Position numbers and translations under genes: made by a program. Below are positions 60,359 through 64,000 of a DNA stretch of 64,000 nucleotides, piece after piece. Below the pieces are notes generated by a model that was not told the DNA's origin, made no database searches, and was given only the letters and a program-made list of their open reading frames with translations. The stretch is from Flavobacterium cupriresistens. GTDB lineage: Bacteria; Bacteroidota; Bacteroidia; Flavobacteriales; Flavobacteriaceae. The stretch lies in assembly GCF_020911925.1 (NCBI RefSeq), contig NZ_CP087134.1, positions 2,108,001 to 2,172,000 of the forward strand. Reading direction: 5' to 3'. The stretch's first letter is position 1. Each line of letters begins with the position of its first letter.

Positions 60359-62046
60359 ATTAAATCCTCATGTTTACCTTGCTCAATAATTTTACCCTGT
60401 TCTAAAACAAATATTTTATCAGCATGCATTACGGTAGATAAACGGTGTGCAATTAAAACCGTGATTCTGTTTTTGTCGGATATGTTTCGGATTGTTGCGT
60501 TGATTTCTTCTTCTGTTATAGAATCTAAAGCAGAAGTAGCTTCATCAAAAATCAATAAATTAGGGTTTCTTAAAATAGCTCGGGCAATCGATAAACGTTG
60601 TTTCTCTCCGCCTGAAACTTTAATTCCACCTTCACCAATTGTGGTGTTTAAGCCATCTTCGGCACGTTTTAACAGTTTCTCACAACTGGCTCTTTTTAGG
60701 GCGTCGTATAAGTCTTCGTCTGTTGCAGATGGTTTCACGAATAATAAATTCTCGCGAATTGTTCCTGAAAACAGTTGCGCGTCCTGCGTTACAAAACCTA
60801 ACTGTTTTCTTAAGTCCAATAAATCAATTTCGGTTGAATCAATATCATTGTAAAGCACCTGACCTTCTTCCGGAGTATATAATCCAACCAATAGTTTTAC
60901 CAAAGTTGTTTTTCCGGAGCCTGATGGCCCGACGAAAGCGACAGTTTGTCCTTGTTTAATTTCGAAATTAATATTTTCTACGGCCTTGAATTTGGCTGTT
61001 TTATGTTTGAAACTAACATTAGAAAAAAGCAAGGATTGAATGATTCCAACATGCTTCGGTGTTTTTGGACGGAATTCTTTCGGAGCATTTAAAAGCACTC
61101 TGAAATTTTCCATGGAAACTTTTGTTTCGTTTAGGGCAATGATAAAGTTCCCCAACTCTTGAAGCGGACCAAAAATAAAGAATGTAAAAAAGACCATGGT
61201 CAATAAATCACCCACAATAATTTTTCCTCCAAACAAGAAATAGTACAACGTAAAAACAACACAGGTTCTTAAAAAATGAACGGTAGTACCTTGTATGAAA
61301 CTTAAACTTCTGATGAATCGGACTTTTTCTAATTCAAGTTGAAGGATTTTAAAAGTGTTCAAGTTCAGACGTTTTTCTTCCTGATAGGTTAGTCCAAGAC
61401 TTTTTACAAGTTCGATGTTTCTTAAACTTTCAGTTGTAGAGCCTGCCAGAGCATTGGTTTGATTTACAATTTTCTTAGAGACGATTTTGATCTTTTTTCC
61501 CAGATATGAACTTACCAAAGCAATAATTGGCGCCGTAACTAAAAAGATTATGGAAATACGATAATCGATTCGGGAAACATACAAAATCACGAATACAAAC
61601 CCAATAATGGTTTGAAAAATTAAAGAGATCGAAAGTGTAATTAATTTCTCAGAATCAGAACGCACTTTGGTCAGTTTACTTAAAGTTTCTCCACTTCGTT
61701 GGTCTTCAAATTCGGCATAAGGTAAATCGAGTGATTTCTTAATACCATCAGTATACATTTGAGCTCCTGTTCTCTGAATAACGATATTGGTGAAGTAATC
61801 CTGAAAGTTTTTGGTGATTCTTGAGATCATTGCAGCACCCAGCGAAAGCGCTAACCAGAAGGACAAAGATTTTATAAAACCAATTTCATTTCCTTTGTAT
61901 TTCGCCAGTCCAACCCCGCAATCCTGCATTAATTTACCGGTAATAATAGAGTCTGATAAGCTAAAACAGATGTTTATTGTGGCCATAATTAAGGCGAAAA
62001 ACAACAGTAACTTATGTTTGATTATGTATGAATAGAGTAATTTCAT
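60301..62046 (-). CDS. ABC transporter, fused permease-ATPase (MsbA/lipid-exporter-like)
   Basis: This 581-residue half-transporter has a transmembrane domain (residues ~1-310, six hydrophobic helices) and an ATPase domain. Walker A is 'GPSGSGKTTLVKLL', the Q-loop 'GFVTQDAQLFSGTIRENLLF', the signature 'VSGGEKQRLSIARAILRNP', Walker B 'LLIFDEATSALDS' and the H-loop 'LIAHRLSTV'. It should act as a homodimer exporting a lipid, peptide or drug; the substrate cannot be read. It is a single gene. The final 'GLYYAMWRQQIGERK' is also encoded, in decoy form, in two downstream tandem repeat units. Confidence 0.93.
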   Translation of the reverse strand: MKLLYSYIIKHKLLLFFALIMATINICFSLSDSIITGKLMQDCGVGLAKYKGNEIGFIKSLSFWLALSLGAAMISRITKNFQDYFTNIVIQRTGAQMYTDGIKKSLDLPYAEFEDQRSGETLSKLTKVRSDSEKLITLSISLIFQTIIGFVFVILYVSRIDYRISIIFLVTAPIIALVSSYLGKKIKIVSKKIVNQTNALAGSTTESLRNIELVKSLGLTYQEEKRLNLNTFKILQLELEKVRFIRSLSFIQGTTVHFLRTCVVFTLYYFLFGGKIIVGDLLTMVFFTFFIFGPLQELGNFIIALNETKVSMENFRVLLNAPKEFRPKTPKHVGIIQSLLFSNVSFKHKTAKFKAVENINFEIKQGQTVAFVGPSGSGKTTLVKLLVGLYTPEEGQVLYNDIDSTEIDLLDLRKQLGFVTQDAQLFSGTIRENLLFVKPSATDEDLYDALKRASCEKLLKRAEDGLNTTIGEGGIKVSGGEKQRLSIARAILRNPNLLIFDEATSALDSITEEEINATIRNISDKNRITVLIAHRLSTVMHADKIFVLEQGKIIEQGKHEDLIVEKGLYYAMWRQQIGERK

Positions 62047-62464
62047 AGTTAGATTTAAAATTTTAGAAGTGTAAAAGTAGTGAATTGATAGATTCGCTAA
62101 TCTTAATTTTGAGTATTAAAAAGCCAATTTTTTGTAAAATTATATATGCTTCATATAGTGGAATTTTAGATTTCTATTTTTTGAAAAAAGAGGGTAACAA
62201 GACATGAATTTAATGAAGTAAGAATTGTTTTATAGATTTGTTGTGCCAGAGATAAAATTCTTTTTTGAATTTCGGAGACGAATGCAATTGGTGTAATTTA
62301 TACAAGTTTGTTTTTTAGAGCGTTAAAAGATAAAATATACTTATTAAGATTTCGGTAGCTAAGATTAGTTTTTTTTTCTTTTAAAAACGATCGGTTTTTA
62401 GTTCAAAACAATAATTTGTATGCAATACATTTGTAGTTATTATTACTCTTTTGATCTGTTAAAT
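62047..62464. other. Intergenic region upstream of the first lipoprotein gene
   Basis: About 420 bp. 'ATTTATACAAGTTTGTTTTT' followed by TAGAGCGTTAAAA near 62297-62330 recurs in variant form at about 63485-63520 before the second lipoprotein gene, so the upstream region was duplicated along with the gene. No other feature is visible. Confidence 0.5.
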
Positions 62465-63301
62465 ATGAAGAAAAATCTATCTCTTTTTTGTGCCTTAATG
62501 TTAGTGTTAATCTCTTGCTCGGGGGAGGATTCCTCTTTAAATTCTTCAGACGTTTTAATGAAAAAAAAGGTCGTAACGAGTACCGGCCGAGATAATACAA
62601 TCGAGATTTCGACAACTTATTATACTTATGAAGGTAAAAAGCTGGTAAAGGAAGTGGGAACAAATGATTCATTTTTTGATAACAGGCGAAATTATGATTA
62701 TACGAAAAAGTATTATTATACAGGAAATTTAATTACTAAATGCGAAGAAATGAGCGGAACGGATTATCTGACGGTAACTGAATTAACCTATGTGAATGAT
62801 AAATTGAAAACCATGCTTGTAAAAGTAGGATATCAAAATGGTGTGATAATTTATGCAACAAAAACTACCTGTACCCATAATGATGATGGGACGGTTTCTT
62901 TTGTTAAAGTTAATATTGATCGAGAGACGAAAGTAGAAAGCGTTCTGGAAAATGGAAAGTGGATCTATGCTAATGGCAATATTATAAGAAAAGAAACTAC
63001 TGATAAATGGGGATCTAGATCTGAAGTTTATGAATACGATAGAAAGAATGGTATTTTTAGAAATGTTACAGGTGCTAATTTGTTAGTTGGTAATTTGATT
63101 TTTGGATATTCAGGTTTTGGTTACTCAGGCTTTGGTTATTCAAAGAATAATGAGTTAAAAATGACAGTAACAACAGCTAATTCAAATGCAACTTTTACGC
63201 ATTCTACTATTTACAATTATAATAAGGATAATTTTCCAACGTTTGGGAAATTTGAGGGTAATGACGAATCGACGTCTATAATAAGTCGTTATTTTTATTA
63301 A
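62465..63301 (+). CDS. Lipoprotein of unknown function, copy 1 of a tandem pair
   Basis: The start 'MKKNLSLFCALMLVLISCSGEDSS' (278 residues) carries a lipobox LISC with Cys18; an ATG 15 codons earlier would bury it. The mature protein has tyrosine-rich strand pairs ('YYTYEGKKLVKEVGTND', 'YDYTKKYYYTGNLITKCEEM', 'LTYVNDKLKTMLVKVGYQNG'), like YD-type or DUF4595-like beta repeats. It also has a triplet repeat 'YSGFGYSGFGYS' near residue 216. It is probably surface or periplasmic. It is followed by a related lipoprotein gene. Confidence 0.7.
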   Translation: MKKNLSLFCALMLVLISCSGEDSSLNSSDVLMKKKVVTSTGRDNTIEISTTYYTYEGKKLVKEVGTNDSFFDNRRNYDYTKKYYYTGNLITKCEEMSGTDYLTVTELTYVNDKLKTMLVKVGYQNGVIIYATKTTCTHNDDGTVSFVKVNIDRETKVESVLENGKWIYANGNIIRKETTDKWGSRSEVYEYDRKNGIFRNVTGANLLVGNLIFGYSGFGYSGFGYSKNNELKMTVTTANSNATFTHSTIYNYNKDNFPTFGKFEGNDESTSIISRYFY

Positions 63302-63326
63302 TAAAGTAGGATTTATCAAACAATGT

Positions 63327-63356
63327 AGCCAGATGTATTTGCGTCTGGCTTTTTTT
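63327..63356 (+). terminator. Terminator of lipoprotein copy 1
   Basis: AGCCAGA and TCTGGCT pair across 'TGTATTTGCG', followed by a T run, 26 bp after the stop. Confidence 0.85.
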
Positions 63357-63617
63357 AGTTCTAAAATGCTGTTTTTTTTGAAAATAATAGCAGAGTATGA
63401 AACTTAAAAGTAAGAATATATTTCGGTTTAGCTGTTGGTGAATAAAACACTTATCCAAATTTTAAGAAGAATGGTAATTGGTATAATTTAGTACAAGTTT
63501 GTTTCTTAGAGAGTTAAAAAAACAAATGTAAAAAAGCAGGTTTTAAAACAAATAAATTAAGTTTTTTAGTACTAAAAAACATAACTGTTTTTTTTGATTA
63601 ATACTGATTTGTGCGTA

Positions 63618-63625
63618 TATATTTG
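63618..63625 (+). promoter_or_regulatory. -7 box for lipoprotein copy 2
   Basis: TATATTTG (TAnnTTTG) about 31 bp before the GTG start at 63656. Confidence 0.55.
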
Positions 63626-63655
63626 CCGATAATTATTAATATATAACTTATTAAA

Positions 63656-64000
63656 GTGAAAAAACTTTTATTCTTATTTAGCGCTTTAACAATAGTGCTT
63701 ACTTCATGTGCAAATGATGATGATAATTCTTCGTCTGAGGAGAATTATATTTTGCCTAAAATATTTTCTGACGGTGATATTGATTTTCCAAATCATCAAA
63801 AGAGGAAAATAACAAACACATTTTCCGGGAATAAACTTGTAAGCAGTGTTGAAGAGAATTTTAAGACATTATATACTTACGAAGGAAATGCAATTGTAAA
63901 AGAAGAGTTGTTTCTTGTTTTTTCAGATAACTCAGAAAGAAAATTTAGCGAAGTTCTGCGTGTTTATGAAAATGGAAAATTAAAATCCTCTATAGAAAGG
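63656..64000 (+). CDS. Lipoprotein of unknown function, copy 2 (partial, GTG start)
   Basis: The frame is open from GTG 63656 to the right edge of the window (115 codons). It encodes 'MKKLLFLFSALTIVLTSCANDDDNSS', a lipoprotein signal with lipobox LTSC (Cys18). The later 'LYTYEGNAIVKEELFLVFSD' and 'EVLRVYENGKLKSSIER' resemble the 'YYTYEGKKLVKE' and 'LTYVNDKLKTM' segments of copy 1. There is no ATG near the start; the signal peptide and the -7 box support GTG. The C-terminus is beyond the window. Confidence 0.75.
   Translation, partial: MKKLLFLFSALTIVLTSCANDDDNSSSEENYILPKIFSDGDIDFPNHQKRKITNTFSGNKLVSSVEENFKTLYTYEGNAIVKEELFLVFSDNSERKFSEVLRVYENGKLKSSIER

Overview
This 64 kb window comes from an AT-rich member of the Bacteroidetes, almost certainly Flavobacterium or a close relative. 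The evidence is the TAnnTTTG-type -7 promoter boxes, the TonB-dependent receptors with carboxypeptidase-regulatory-like N-termini, DUF4255/DUF5908 contractile-tail genes, tRNAs without an encoded CCA, and the style of the proteins. No phage integrase, transposase, CRISPR array or rRNA was found.

Layout. (1) 2-5311, minus strand: the promoter-proximal end of an extracellular contractile injection system (eCIS; Afp/PVC-like) operon with cap, an unknown accessory protein, sheath, two tube proteins, DUF5908 and a LysM tube/baseplate adaptor. It continues beyond the left edge. (2) 5312-6564: a 1.25 kb gap with a perfect terminator-like hairpin and a structured leader. It precedes a two-gene unit (6565-10323) pairing a thiamine-diphosphate 2-oxoacid decarboxylase with an FAD amino-acid oxidase, a plausible amino acid to oxo acid to aldehyde route. 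(3) 10.7-22.5 kb: accessory and housekeeping genes, including a serine hydrolase, a divergent Lrp regulator / DMT exporter plus hydrolase, a PP2C phosphatase beside an initiator tRNA, a GT39-type transferase, an FAH-family hydrolase, DUF4421, GNAT and Fic. (4) 22.6-28.7 kb: porin, small outer-membrane protein, arylsulfatase, and an exported Ppx/GppA-like protein. (5) 29-41 kb: tRNA-Glu, TruC, a recent tandem duplication of an M13 metalloprotease lipoprotein, secreted proteins, an XRE regulator and a second initiator tRNA. (6) 41-64 kb: mostly core genes (era, der, alaS, LemA/TPM, M23 peptidase, ABC exporter), mixed with two TonB-family outer-membrane proteins, an Rrf2 regulator, a GxxExxY protein and two tandem lipoproteins, the second cut by the right edge.

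The most unusual content is non-coding. A dispersed repeat family, about 255 bp per full unit, consists of a decayed tRNA 3' end, a linker, a GTTGGAATTTGGAATTT core and a tRNA-trailer terminator. It occurs next to intact tRNAs and also brackets accessory genes: the PP2C gene, a secreted protein at 37 kb, and the left edge of the M13 duplication. Other structures are a 157 bp tandem array that copies the 3' end of an ABC transporter gene, a dispersed CTTTGCGAC palindrome family, 7-bp TGAAACY tandem repeats with a REP-like hairpin between era and der, and a repeat-like segment read in frame inside alaS.

All functional calls come from reading motifs and family resemblance by eye. No database search or folding program was run.
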